DNA of 64,000 nt, from assembly GCA_025642075.2 (NCBI GenBank), contig JAODUO010000044.1, positions 989,001 through 1,053,000 of the forward strand, written 5' to 3'. The position numbers were made by a program, and so were the translations under genes. Origin of the DNA: Ridgeia piscesae (taxonomy: Eukaryota; Annelida; Polychaeta; Sabellida; Siboglinidae). Of the stretch, positions 1 through 13,994 are shown one piece after another. The notes under the pieces are model-generated. The model was not told the origin of the DNA. It saw only the letters and a program-made list of their open reading frames with translations, and did not search any database. How positions within the stretch are numbered: position 1 is the stretch's first letter; every line of letters begins with the position of its first letter.

Positions 1-3000
1 TACAGAAAGTCATGTGTCTTTGAGATTGTCCCTTTAAAGTATCTGTCTTAGTTGAATAACATTAACAGCTCCATTTGTAATGCTTCATATTGTAACTTAA
101 GTATACATATCTCCTGTTAGCAATTAGCTCCATGGAACATGACATAAAACTTTATCAGGGCTGGTTAAAATGTTAACTACGTTGTTCATATCACATGATT
201 TGTTTTATATTTGAAACTGTATCCGTGAGCTTTACAGCAGAGATTAGACGATGTCAATTTTGGGTCAAAACGTGCCTGCAAGGCATCACTGTGCATAACC
301 TGTAGGGCAGTAGGTCACATGATAACATAAAATCTACACTTAAGTTCAAAGCATTCCACCATCAAGACTTTTTATGAACAGTTTTATTAATTATTATATT
401 AACTGAGTATCATAGCACTAATAGCTTCAAAGTAATGTAGCTTGCATAAAATGAAAGAAGTCCTGAGTAAGTTTGGGTGTCACTTGTCAGTAATGAGACA
501 GATAAAAAAGCTAGCCTAAGAATGGTGTTCGTAGTTGTGTGGGAGTGGTACAATGGAAATTACACCTGAGTATCGCTGTGAATAAATGGGTACGTTATAT
601 GATACTGTGCCACATGACAAGATTGTGTCATTGAAAGGGCAAGAGAGTGTTTGTGCCATCTCTCATGTACAACATATGTCACCTGACTCAACTCCCTGTT
701 GGTCAGATATTTATAGATCTGTACAGTTGGCTGTCCATGTAATTTACTGTCGTTTGCAATTGCATGTGGTAAATCGCCTTGCGCAGCCGTGCTGAATAAA
801 ACTAAAAGTGACTATATCCCATAGGTCCGGTTATCTAAATATTGACATTGTTACTGTTGCTAGTGGGTAAATGTTTGGTATTCGTTGGCAATTTAAGAAT
901 GAGAGGAGTGCTTCAAGTATAATTCCAGACCCAGTAGAAGTACATTTGAATAGGTGGCTTAAAACACAATATACCCAGGTAGTTCACTCCTGATACAGCT
1001 GTATGTGTAAATAAATGAGTATAATTGCCATGTAACTTGTGATGATCAATAGGTGTTATTTTAACAATTACTCACTACTTTGCATATTTACATAATTAAT
1101 AGTTATATCACTTATATGTTATCGTTTAAAATTGAGGTGCTGCTTGAAGACATTCTGTATATGGAACATGGCAACCAACGTGGGATAGGCATGTTAATAG
1201 GTGGGTGTAGAACTAGAAGTGTAGATAACTATCACTTGTAGAGTTAAACACGCAGCGATTGACCTAGGTGTGTCCTTGAAGGGGTGTAGGTGTGCGTGCT
1301 GTCATGCATGCACGTGCCGTCTCGCCATGCTTTATGTATGCATAAAGCACAGACACAAAGCATGCACTTGGTAGTGGGGTATTCACGCAAACTCCATTCA
1401 TTCCATTGATGCTGTCGTTTTCTGCGATCTCTTGCACGTCAGGGAAATTCAACAAGGCCAAATTGGTCGTGACTCATAGGCGTGTTGGCTGTTATTTAGT
1501 GGCCCCATATGAAAGACAATTACACTGTGTTAGTGATAGATTGAATGAGTAAAACTAATTTTATGAACCTAGCAAATGCCAGTTTTTATTATGGAAAGAT
1601 TAGAAATATTATGAATCATTACGTCTCCCAAATGCTAACTCAAACTGCACATGAAAAAGGTTATGCAATTTACATAAGTAGGTCAGGCAGCCTGTGCATT
1701 GGTATGCCCAAGGCCACTGATTACCAAGGCTGCATGGTGCAGTGTTGTGAACTAGTGGTCAGAACTAATTGTTTCCCAAGTCAAGGCCTGGTCATTATGA
1801 TAATCTTGAGTTACAATGGCCCCTAGAGGACTGGCCCAGTCAGTGAGTCCCCCCAGTCATTCACAGGGTGTCTCTTTCATCCTGGCCAGCAGCTTGCAAC
1901 ACCGCTGTCAATGGTGGATACTTCCTGCTTGAGTTCCGTGTCACAGTCATTGATTCTTTTTCTGTTCGACTTCTGTTGTGCAACGTGCCACTGCTGTCAC
2001 CATGGACTACTGATCTGATATGTACGATATGTGTTAACACAATGAGAACACACAATGCACTTAAATGACTGCTGTGTTCTCCACACCGGCACACACATAT
2101 TACCGTAAACTACCTAGTTGATGCATGATTGTGTTTTACATTAATTATTTATCTGGAACAGTCAAGAACATATCTAAATAAAATTGACCATAACCTTTGC
2201 ATTACAAATAAAAATATATTAACTGTTTTCATACGCAGAACCAGGCTCGAGCTCTTAGCAACAGTATTGTTATTTTTCTACTATCATTTCAGATATAGGG
2301 TGGCTGACATTGGTTAGGGATTGGTTTAAACTGACAATAAGATACAGTTATCAGCACATTCAGTCAGTTTCACAACTTGGAGTCAAGTCACGTAACAGAA
2401 CATGGCAACATTCATACACAAATCTCCAGAGTTCAGCCAGATAATAATCATTAGAACAGCAGCGTATATAGTCAAGACAGCTGGAGCAAATAAATAAAAT
2501 ACTGTCCTATACACTGCAAATTAATCATTCAATGCCACATGTGTAGCTGCCAGCTACACATCGTTATCACAGAGTTACATAAGTTAGTCAGTCCCCTGTG
2601 GTTCAACTAGTGTGAATATTCCCCTGTAGTCCAACTAGTGTGATCTATCTATATCTGTGTGCGTAATACATAATTGAGTTTTCTCAGGTGGTGAAAGCGT
2701 AGATAAAAACATTAGGTTTGCCTCTTTACAGTGTATGTACTGCCCTCTGGTTGGGCTTGTGGCAAGACGGCTGGACTGCCCCCTGGTTGGTTAGCTGTGT
2801 GCTGACAATCAAGGGGACCATTTCACTAATCTTAAGAGCTCCTAAACCCGAGGCACTTAAAAGTCAGTTTTGATCCTTCCAGTGATCTTGAATATGTGAA
2901 AATTGTCAACATCCCGAAGGGTCACCGGTGTGTCAAGGAAATAATGTCCTCAGTAATACAGTGCTCAATGAATATTTGCATTTTTAAAAAAAAAATCTGA

Positions 3001-3107
3001 ATTTAACAGATTTTGTTTAAAGATAAATTTTCCTTAATACCTCTTTATCTTAGTGAAACAATCCCTAGTCACTCAAGTACACGTGTGTGTCTGTGTTGTG
3101 TTTCAAG
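1..3107. other. Gene-poor stretch, probably first intron or 5' flank of the desaturase
   Basis: AT-rich DNA with only short open frames (under about 95 codons) that show no family resemblance. The desaturase exon that follows opens at a 3' splice site, so this stretch is either its intron 1 or includes upstream DNA. I looked for the expected first coding exon (the acidic N-terminus containing F-x-W-x-Y) and did not see it. Only minor structure is visible, for example a short imperfect tandem duplication around 2584-2640. Confidence 0.6.
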
Positions 3108-4398
3108 CCAAGCATCCAGAGATGAAGAAGCTGATGGTACACGACCCTAACCTCAAGTTCATCGTTGTCGGCATGGTAATAATGCAGCTTGTGGCGGCCT
3201 ATCTTCTGCGGGAGTCGTCCTTCTTCACGATCGTCGTCGTTGCGTACTGCTTCGGTGGCGTCCTCAACCACTCGATGGCACTCGCGATACACGAGATCTC
3301 GCACAACATGGCATTCGGCAATGCATACCCGATGCGCAACCGGCTCATTGGTATCTTTGGCAACCTCATCATGGGCATCCCGTACTCGACCGTCTTCAAG
3401 AAGTACCACACGGAGCACCACAAGTACCAGGGCGATGACACGCTTGACGTAGACATCCCGTCACGCTTTGAGGCGAGAATGTTCACGTCGGCGGGGCTCA
3501 AGTTCATCTGGCTTATCCTACAACCCGTCTTCTACGCCTTCCGTCCACTCTTACTCAATCCCAAGCCCATCACTCGCTTCGAGGTGTTGAACTTCGCCGT
3601 GCAGGCCACCTTCGACATCATCATCTTCTACACGCTGGGTCTACGGTCGCTGCTCTATCTCAGCGGTGGCACGTTCCTCGCCATGGGGCTGCACCCGGTG
3701 GCTGGCCACTTCATCTCGGAGCACTACGTCTTCAAGAAAGGATACGAGACGTACTCGTACTACGGCCCACTTAACTGTATCACGTTCAACGTCGGCTATC
3801 ACAACGAACACCACGACTTCCCCAACGTGCCTGGCTGTTATCTGCCACTGGTAAATATCTGGCGACGTTAACATTACATAGGACTATTTGATATCAGTCA
3901 TCACTGATTTCGTGGTGCCCAACTATATTATCAATGTTTTCATGGCTAGACTAAATTGAATCAAACTTTTATGTTCCCAAGCTGAATTACTCTATAATAA
4001 TGTTGTCCATGTTCAAATCATGATAACTCTCCGTCACCGTGTTCAAGGCTCCTTGTCAGGTACAGTGTACATACATTATGATTAAGTAATTCCGTACATA
4101 CACTGATGTCCCGTTTTAACAACGCTGTATTGAATACTTGCACATGTTATATAAACTTAATATTACTGTGATAATTATTAGACTACATTTAAATTATTTT
4201 TCGTGTATGACTATTTCTGTATTGTGACACCAGAGGACTCTGCTTCAGGTGAAAGAGATGGCCCCCGAGTTCTATGACGATCTGCCCTGTCACACGTCAT
4301 GGGTGAAGGTCCTGTATGACTTCGTCACAGATCCAGAGGTCGGACCCTATGCGAGGGTCAAGAGGACAGCCGTTACCAGTCCGGAAAAACAGGAATAA
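3108..4398 (+). CDS. DEGS1: Sphingolipid delta(4)-desaturase DES1, 5'-partial, two exons in window
   Basis: Dihydroceramide desaturase, a multi-pass ER membrane enzyme that introduces the 4,5-trans double bond of ceramide. The exons are 3108-3850 and 4249-4398; the acceptor before 3108 is TTTCAAG, the donor after 3850 is GTAAAT and the second acceptor is TTCAG. All three histidine boxes of the fatty-acid desaturase fold are intact: HEISH, HTEHH and NEHHD. Family signatures such as [17 protein letters not shown] and SYYGPLN match animal DES1. The frame ends in TAA at 4396-4398 after a C-terminus resembling the human one. About 297 residues are present; the first ~25 are missing because exon 1 lies upstream of the window. 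The split Ala codon at 3108 requires a G from that exon. DEGS2-type bifunctional enzymes are close relatives, so the DES1 subtype is less certain than the family. Confidence 0.95.
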
Positions 4399-6776
4399 CG
4401 CTGACAGCATGGAAGAAAACATCATAAATAGGGTTTTACTTTGTCCTAGTTGTGTGAATTTTGCCGGCATTGTTTAAGTGACTATATTTGTTTCATTTGC
4501 GTAAGCTTGGGATGAGTCGTTGAACGTTGTATAGTATATATTTTTTATAATCAACACAACATCCCGACACTTAAAGACAACATTGTCAAGTTGTCAGTCT
4601 GTGAGCAGTGACATTTTGTCACTTTCTTGGGTGGTCTGCCTCCGTCTCCAAACTATGTTGCCTGGATTAGACCAGGGTGCATCTTTGTATATCGTCATGT
4701 CATCAGCCACCCTGATGCCGGGTAGTGTCCCGGGTTAAGTAAAGTGTCCCGGGTTAAGTAAATACATGGATTTAACAGGATGCTATTGGATTATAGGTGA
4801 CATGTACACTGGCAGATCTCTTTTCTCACAGCTGGTAGTTTAACAGAGATGCTGTATCAGTCAAATAAGCTCACCTGTTACGACATACAACAGGTGTTGT
4901 GTGTGTGTGTGTGAGAGAAAAACTATAAAAAGGTTGCTGTAAAAGTTTAAAATTATTAAATTCTGTGGTCATCCTACTGGATCCTACGTAGGTTCCGTAA
5001 AACTGTTATATGGACATTGATAGATACAGCAGTAATTTGTTGTCAACAAGCTTGTAAAACTTGTTGCTTCAAGCTTATGGATGGGATGCATGTGTATAAA
5101 TTACAAATTGCCACTGGATAAGTTTGTTTGGTTTATTGGTGTTATTTGTAGTGTGGTTATTCAATATGGCACCTTGTTGATTTCTGCATAAAAATGTGTA
5201 AAGATTGGGGCCGTTGAAACGTTGGATTTTGTTTATATTTTTGATATGCTGAAGTGTATGGATTTAAGATAACATTATGTGCAAACTTGGGTATTTATTG
5301 TGAATGGTAAAATAACTGGTGTACGGATGTGGTGTGAAAAAATCAGGTGGCGATAAATGTGTGGCTAAATGTGAATGTTCAAAGTAGTCGACCATTAATA
5401 TAAATAATACATCCATGTTCCCCACATCTTGAAACACCACGATATTTTGATTCCCGATTTATTTGGTTTCCTGTTACATTCTTGGAAATGAACTCTCCTA
5501 CGTTGTGTAGTTTGCAATGTTATGCTTACCTTAGCCTAGTGTCCTTTTTGCGTGGGAGATGTTAATTACAGACACACATTGGAATGATTTGTTAGTGGAG
5601 TACATCAAGTTCTTTCATGTTTATGTAAATGTTGTATTCATGCGTGAAGTGTGATGTCACGGTGTCATTACTGTTTCATGTGCCAACGGTGGGGGTGCTG
5701 GCGGTTAACAGAAGAGCCAGTGACACAGCCGCCATTTTTATGTTGCATTATGGGATAATCAGGGTAGGGTCATATCTACAATGGACAATTCGGTGTCAGT
5801 ATTTCAAACTCAGTATTATGCTGTCGGTACTAAACTTAATAATGCTTTGATATTGTCGGTGTCAATGTTGCGTGTATCAGCGTTGTACATGTCAAATGTG
5901 GTTATATCAACAACCTGAATAGCAGCTGCTTTGGTGGCACACCAAATGTTATATCATAATTTCAAAAAAAATCGTAATTGTACATAAAATATTATGTAAC
6001 AATCTTTTGATTAGCGTTCACACCGGCTAGTTTCTGAGTTGTAACTACTCTTAGCATTGGAATCAATGATATGGCCTCACTTAGGGTTACTTGTAAGGGC
6101 ATTTGTCTGGTGTTATGTGTTGGAAACGTGTAATTAATCGCTGGATTAATGTAGGGAAAGAAACCCCAATAAACTGGGGCTGTTAAACCATCTCGTTTGC
6201 ACACTATATAGTCAGTCACTAGACACTCAAACAGCGAAGCTGATGTATTTCCAGAATGTTGACTGCCATAATGTTACATTTCCTAGTCCATTATGAAGCC
6301 TGGTTCTAAATGCGTCCCGTTTGGTACACGTTTGTAAGTATATGTAGGTGGAAATTTGGCATCCTGCCCATTACAATGGTCTGTTCTTCAATGTGATGTC
6401 ATAGGTGTACATTGTCACAGTGAATAAATGTGCACTCCTCTGATGTTTGTATGTTGACTGGTGGTAGTGACCTCTGTAGGCATCAAGGATAACTAAGGTT
6501 AGCATCACACACAGCTACTTTAGAGCTACATGATATGCATTAAAATTTAAATTAAATTTCATCAACAAATTAAGCATCACTATGAAATTCAACTTCCGAA
6601 CATTTGTGTTCAACGATGCATACACTCTTCCCTTGCTTTCAAAGATGCTGTATATTCTTAAAGGTATGTTACCAGGTTTGTTTACTAACATCCTCACAAA
6701 CTTCTGATGTCATTATACACCGTATCAGTGAAATAGGCCTGGTTTAGTGGAGCAACAACAGAACAAGATTGAAAGC
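4399..6776. other. 3'-UTR/intergenic DNA between two convergent genes
   Basis: No coding sequence is supported here. Candidate poly(A) signals for the + strand gene are AATAAA at about 6168-6173 and about 6423-6428; which one is used cannot be told. A 19-bp direct repeat containing TGTCCCGGGTTAAGTAAA occurs twice near 4727-4764, and a short (GT)n run near 4897-4912. Confidence 0.5.
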
Positions 6777-6782
6777 TTTATT
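6777..6782 (-). terminator. Poly(A) signal AATAAA of SLC4A1AP
   Basis: TTTATT on the + strand reads AATAAA on the - strand, about 215 bases past the kanadaptin stop codon. It is the nearest canonical signal I see downstream of that stop. Confidence 0.45.
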
Positions 6783-6997
6783 TACAGTTGACATTTCAAC
6801 TATGACTATATTACACAACGAAAATACGACTTTGAAACATTTGTCAAAACTTAATCCAAACCAGAAAACCACAACAGAAGTATTCAGCTGCTCACACAAT
6901 ATGGATGGTGTTTTAAGTCACTTTTTCATGTTGGGTTATTGGACCATGTTACCATGATGACCTGGTTAATCATGGGACTGTCGTAAATGGTTTGCTT

Positions 6998-9900
6998 CTA
7001 GTAACCATATTTGTCATTCAGCTTGGTCCGACCGTCTCCCTTTTGATCTGTGTAGGAACATGAAAGAAACTGAGTGATCAAGATGCAACAACTAATCTGG
7101 TTAATCATGACAATATTAGAAACTTTGACAGAATGGCATAGATAATAATTAACTCAGAATCCTGATTCTGGCCTGTGGTGCCTTTTTTCGACATCATCAT
7201 GAACTGTCCTGTCATATGATAGTGTTGGTGGTTGTCATATGTCACCATTTCCCCAATTTTTTTGGGGAAGCTTAAACAACCAGCCTGTGTGTTGTGTGAC
7301 AACCAGATGTCATGTGACAATCACCAAGACTGACACATGACAATAACCAAGACCGACACATGACAATCACCAATACTGTTACATGACAATCTCCAAGACT
7401 GACACATGACAATCACCAAGACTGTCACATGACAACCACAAAAAAATGGACTGATAGTCCAGACAGCTCTGTCAAGCTAGAATCACAATTCTGCGAAGTA
7501 TCATATGTCATGTTTCTCAATATTAATATTAAGCGCAGGATCAACTAACTATAAAAGGTTTTGCCTGGGATAGGTTACATGAATCATAAAAAACTTAAAC
7601 CATGTCAAAATAGTTATGTACACAGATAAAGGAGGGTGATAAAGGAAGGTGACATGGTGATGAGGGAAGGTGACATGGGGATGAAGGAGGGTGATATAGG
7701 GGTGAGGAAGGGTGACATGGTGGTGAGGAAGGGTGACATGGTGATGAGGGAGGGTGACATGGTGGTGAGGGAGGGTGACATGGTGGTGAGGAAGGGTGAC
7801 ATGGTGATGAGGGAGGGTGACATGGTGGTGAGGAAGGGTGACATGGTGGTGAGGAAGGGTGACATGGTGATGAGGAAGGGTGACATGGTGGTGAGGAAGG
7901 GTGACATGGTGATGAGGAAGGGTGACATGGTGGTGAGGAAGGGTGACGTGGGGATGATGGAAGTTGATGTGGGGATGAGGAAACATGATGTGGAGATGAA
8001 GGAGGGTGAGGTGGGGATGGGGATGAGTCCGATGAGGGAGACTACAACTGTGTGGAGATGAAAGAGGATGTGGGGATGTGGGAGAGGGACAGTTGTAGCC
8101 AGTGGATACAAGTGTTAACTGGGACTTGGAAGTTGCTGTTAGACACACGTACTGTGAGCTGTTAATTATTGGGTATTTAATACAAAAGCACATGTAACTA
8201 GGGAAAACATTACTCCAAAAATGTGTAGTGCTTATCTGAAGTATTCTTTTTTACTTTTAAATAATGTACTAAAATAATAGTACGTTGTTACCAGCTTTGA
8301 GTGGTCAAATGTGATGCCTGTCAATATACAGTGAACCTTACCATCCGGGGGGACCCATGTGACATAGTCTGGATCTGTGCCACTGTAGACCTTGGGTGCA
8401 ACCCCTTGTTTCTCTCTCTTTAAATTCTGCCAAAAAGACAATGCATACAAATGAAATTATGTTTAACAAGATTATCAGTAATATTGTATCTGATATACCA
8501 AAGTAAACATGCCAAAGTGCACATTCAGGTCAATTTCTTAAATGTATACAAAAGAGACGACAACTCACTATAATGATGTTAGAAATACTGTAATACACAA
8601 ACAAGGGACTTATACATGACATGTAGGAAGCAACACAAAGACTGCAAGGGTACCTCGTATTTGAAGCTTTCTGAAGGTTTCCTCTTCAGCTTTGGAAGTG
8701 TTGGTTGTTTCACAATTTCTTGTATTTGTGGCTTCTTTTTCTTCTCTGAAATTTAAAATAAAGAATTTTTTAGTTTATCAAAATTATACACTACTGCTTT
8801 AAATCGCTAATTAGTTATATAATTATCAGCAGTGCATCTATCCAGCCTGGGGTCATCTGGGATGTCAGAAAGGTGGTCATGGGGGTCCCTGCTGGTGTAG
8901 TATAATATAAGTCCTTATTTTTGCCAAATATCCAGTTCCTGGAGTGCTCAGATCTCTACATGTCACAGACGTGTTCAATCAAACACCGTTTTGATTCTGG
9001 TAAGTATTCAGCCACGATATAATTATTGTATGAAGACTACTGACACAAAGATCCACTACTGCGTGTGATGAAGCACTCGTTCACACAGCTAAGCAACAAG
9101 AAATTAACAAACTTGCCCAGGCTTGAAATGACAACAATTTGAACCTGGAAGCACCTATAGTAATTCACCTTACATTATTACAATAAACAAACAAACACAT
9201 CTAAAGCAATTTAATTGATATAAATAATATAAATAAAACCCACGAGCATTCTAACCTGCTTGTATGGAGTCACCTGCTGCTCGGTCAGGTAATTCGCAAT
9301 CCACTTTCATATCTTCTGCCCTTTCACTATTAACTTTCACTTTCTCTCTGGCTGGTTGTGTCACTGATGAACTACCTCCTTTCACTTTCACAACTGCAAC
9401 CTGTAAAACACATCGAAGAAAGCTTGTTAAAATGTATCTCAGAAAGATCTGACAGCAGACATCAAGTTGACTTATCTGATACTGAAACAGCTCATCCAGT
9501 AATGGTTTAAATAAAAATTGATCAAATCAGCTGTATTAAAAAAACTGACTCAATATGCATTGTCAATAAAATAATATACCGCAACATCGTAGCCATATAC
9601 TAAAATTTGCTTTACTTATTAAGTTTTTTATTTTCAATCTCCTGTCCAACAGCGTCGCATAATATTGAGTTGGAAATATGGGTTGTGTAAATAACCACAT
9701 AAATATTTGAAAAATACTAAGTCAGAGAGAGACAGGGCTAAGTCTGTGTGGTATTATTATGAAGAATAGCCAACTAATGACCAACATAACCATCGTGGCA
9801 TTTTATCACAACTAACAAGTCAAGATTGAGGTCATCATGTCTAGACATTATTTGTCAAGTCAAAGCTTTTATTTAAACAATTCAAACATGTTATCTGTAC

Positions 9901-12900
9901 AAGATAAGACAAGGTATACCATTTCATATTAGTGAATAGTTTGAATATTTAAAGTAATGTTTCTCTTTTTTATACAATATTCTAGCATTGTTTCACAATT
10001 TTATTTCATGACATTCGTCAAAACAAACAGTTTATCAACTTGTTTTGAAATGATGGACATTGCTTTAGAATTTCTTTTTTTAGTGTTATACACGTTTAAA
10101 TCAGTGTTTAGGTTTTAGATTAACTTATATAATTTACACATTAAGGTGTTTATTTTATCAATAAACACTGTTTTAGTACAGTATTTAATTTGATATTAAT
10201 TTATATAATTTACATACCCATTTTTAGTATTATATGCCTTAAAGGCAGTGATTAGCATATTTTAAATAAATTTATATAATTTACATACAAAGGTTTACTG
10301 ATGTACGTCTTATGTTTTAAAACAGGTTTTCATAATATATGTATGTGTGTATATATATGTATATATGCTATAATAAGTTATATACTTTATCTATTTATAT
10401 TTACAAATATACATTTAGCATAGTTCTTATACAGCGCATCGATCCGCATTCGGGAATTTGCGCTACAGAAAAACAGTATCATTATTATTATCACATAACA
10501 TGGTTTATGGTTTAAATTAGATGCAAAATCATACCTGGTCAGATTCCTTTTCTTTCAATATTTCTTCAACTCTAGATGACTCGACAATTGACGCCGATGA
10601 TTTCTCCATCTCAGTGTCTTCTGTTGTGTCCTTCTTGCTCTCCTCTTTCTGTACCTCCTCAGTTTCCTCCTCTTCATCTTCCTCCTCCTCCTCCTCCTCT
10701 TCATCCTCTCCTAGTGGTGTATCTCTAGCTGGAGTAGGACCTACGGGTCCCTTTGTAGAAATGATAAAATAACTGGTCAAGTATCTCATATGATACATGG
10801 AAACTAGTGCCAAACTAAATTGAAATACCAATTCAATTCTGTCATGCATAACACTGCCACTAAGTGGCTAAATAGGTAAGTTCTTATAAAGCGCAGTCAG
10901 GCTCCGTACACATCTGGACATTTGAAATTCAAGGCTATTCAAGACTTTTCAAGGCTATTTGAAATAGAAATTCAAGACTGTTTTAATGACATGTGTACTT
11001 TTAAGCGCAGAAAAACAAGTTGACATTAACATTTTTACTCGACCAAAAAAACAATGGGGCTGACCAGAATGAAATGCTGATTGCCCAATGTACACATGAG
11101 TTATTTTTGTGCATAGGCTTTTCCTTTTCTGGCCGTTATTTGTCACAACAATTGAGTCATAACAATATTTTATTGACCACAATTAAATTCAAGACTTCAA
11201 GACTTTAAACGGACCCTGAGCACAGTATTTAATCCTCATGACTGCTCGAAGCACTTTACATGTTAACCCTCTTACAAACTTGTTCAACTGAATATCATTA
11301 ACTTTTCTGGGAAGCATACAGCCTTGCTGCAGACTATACCACTGCTCCCCCACACCTTGACCCTTCACAACACCCAATTATAAGTGATTAACATTAACAC
11401 AGCCGGAGTATACCACAAATATCCACCACTGTTTGTACCCATTCTTACAACTGAGTGAACTAGAGCAATGTTGAGTGAGTGAACTAGTCCAAGATTCGAC
11501 ACCACAGCACAGGTTTCGAACCAAGGTTCTTCTGGTCGAGAGTTTCACTGAGCTAGTGCATGGGTATATTGTACATAAGTATAATGAATTCACAGATATA
11601 ATGAATTTTGATCTATCCACAAAGTAGTTTGTTATAAGTGTGTTGCACTGTGTCTACAGGAATACACATCCACATGTTGGTGTACAGAATTAAGTGTACT
11701 TACAGTGATGCGGACAGTGTGACATCCTCTACCCTGTCTCCTCATTTTTCCTGTCAAAGGCAATGTCTTTGCAGCTTCTTGATGTTTCTCCACAGCTTTT
11801 ACTGGCAGTCTATGAATGTGAAACCATTGGTACATATTCCATAACTAAAAGTAGAAAATAAACTACCAGGCAGTATCCCACAGGAATATTAATCATGTAA
11901 AGTGTAACTATTATGAACCGTTTTATTGATAAAATAAACACCTATTTCTAGCGAGGTAAAATAACTACACTGATCTACCGTGACACACGACTTCTTTACT
12001 ATCAACAAGAGAAGGCTATGGGTTAGACAAAAGTGTAATTTACATTTGTAGATAATCACAAAACTCCATTTACAGTTGCACCCCCTTCCATCTTACAAGT
12101 CAGAAATAAATGTTATAGTTTGTCTGTTAATTTCACATGAACAAAAAGATGCACAAACGAATCAGTGTATCAGACAGCATACTTGGTAGGTTTGCTTTTC
12201 TGGAAATTAGTCTGACACATGAGGAGCATTGAAGTCAATCTACGGGAGAACGTTTTAAGTGACACCATACAAAAACTAGTTACACTGAAATTGTAAATAT
12301 TTACGAATGACACACAACTAATTGCAAACCTAACCCTGATGACAGTAAATGTTGACGTACTTCTTCAAAGCTGGCAAGACAGGCTTAGCAATGTTGACCA
12401 ATTTCTGTAGTCGCATTTGTTCGCGCCGAAGCTCCACAAGGGTGCGCTTCAATGACATCTTCGTCTTCATGTCCATGCTGCCAGACTTAATGGTGCACAT
12501 GAACGCGTCCAACGCATCCATTTCTTCTGCCTCAATCGCGTCACTCTCTGAAACGAAATACAAGCACACCTTTTATCAGTTTGTTGTTTCTGTTAGTTAG
12601 TCTAAACAGCTAAACTAAATAAGTCAAAGTAAAATCGGTGTTTTCCTTAGTGTCCTAAGGAAAAACACTTTATATATACTTGCTCCGTGGTAAATATGTG
12701 TAATAAAATACCATCTCAGTTTCTCAGGAAGTATTCAGCCATGCTGTAAAGCATGAAAGCTATTCTATAGACAGTTAATCATTCGTGTCTATAGCCAGAT
12801 AATCATTCATGGGACTGAGAAAATGCCCTGATTAACAATTAATCATTCATGTCTATAGCCAGATAATCATTCATGGGACGGAGAAAATGCCCTGATTAAC

Positions 12901-13940
12901 AAGGTGGCCTAATTACATGGACTAATTTTCCTATACTTTACTGTACACATTTGGGACTATCCTCAGAAGGCCTTAAATGCAACGTGGATGCATTATGGAG
13001 GTGACTGAAAAGCAGGCCTGGGGTCAATTGCATTCAAACAATTACAATTCCCACTCCAATTCATTGCAATTCCTTTTATTCAATTCCAATTCAATTACTT
13101 TTATTTCAAAATCGTTCAATTCCAATTCAGTATCTTTCAATTCCAATTCAATTCAAAATCTTTCAATTCCAATTCAATTTATTTTGTTCGAAATCCTTCA
13201 GTTCCAATTCTTGTTCCAATTCCAGAAGTGAACTGGAACTGAATTGATCAATTCTAATTCTTTCTGAACTGACCCCAGCCCTGCTGCAAAGCAAGGTTCA
13301 ACTGTAATCACAATTGTTATCAAAGCGTCTCTGACATGGTTCGTGTGACTGACCTGCCTTGGCCTGTCGCAAGCGTTCCTCTATAGAACCAACCTCTGCC
13401 TGCACGCACTCGAGCTTCTCCAGCTGCAGACACAAACACAACGCGTTCATTTCACTCGTAAGCTCCACAGTTGGCTTGACGATGACTTCAAATGTAACTC
13501 CACTAAAATCTTTACAGTTCCACATTCATTCTTAATTACACATTCCATCTCCATGCTGTCCTCTTAAGATCATTATTTACATTTTTCTGATCAATGACAA
13601 CTGTTTTGTCAAACGTCAAAGACGAGTTTAGATCAAACAAGCCGGATGAATAGCTGTGTTCTTCAAAACGTGTGAAGAAATCATTACACATTTGGGACAG
13701 AGACTTGTCATTTAACCCCTGGAGCCTGACTTTACTGAAAAAGACCTAATAATACAGCTGCACAAATCAATAGTTAGGCTTTATTTAGGATATTGTATAC
13801 AAGCATGGAGGCCATATCACAAGAAGGATATTAATATGCTGGAATATATATATAAATATATTTTATATACACAATTATATATATATACATACATAATTTA
13901 TATATAGTGTATTCATATATATACAGTATTCATATATATG

Positions 13941-13994
<54 letters not shown>

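Noticed and set aside
3065..3507. Antisense and alternative-frame ORFs over the desaturase
   Set aside because: They are shadows of the GC-rich desaturase exon.
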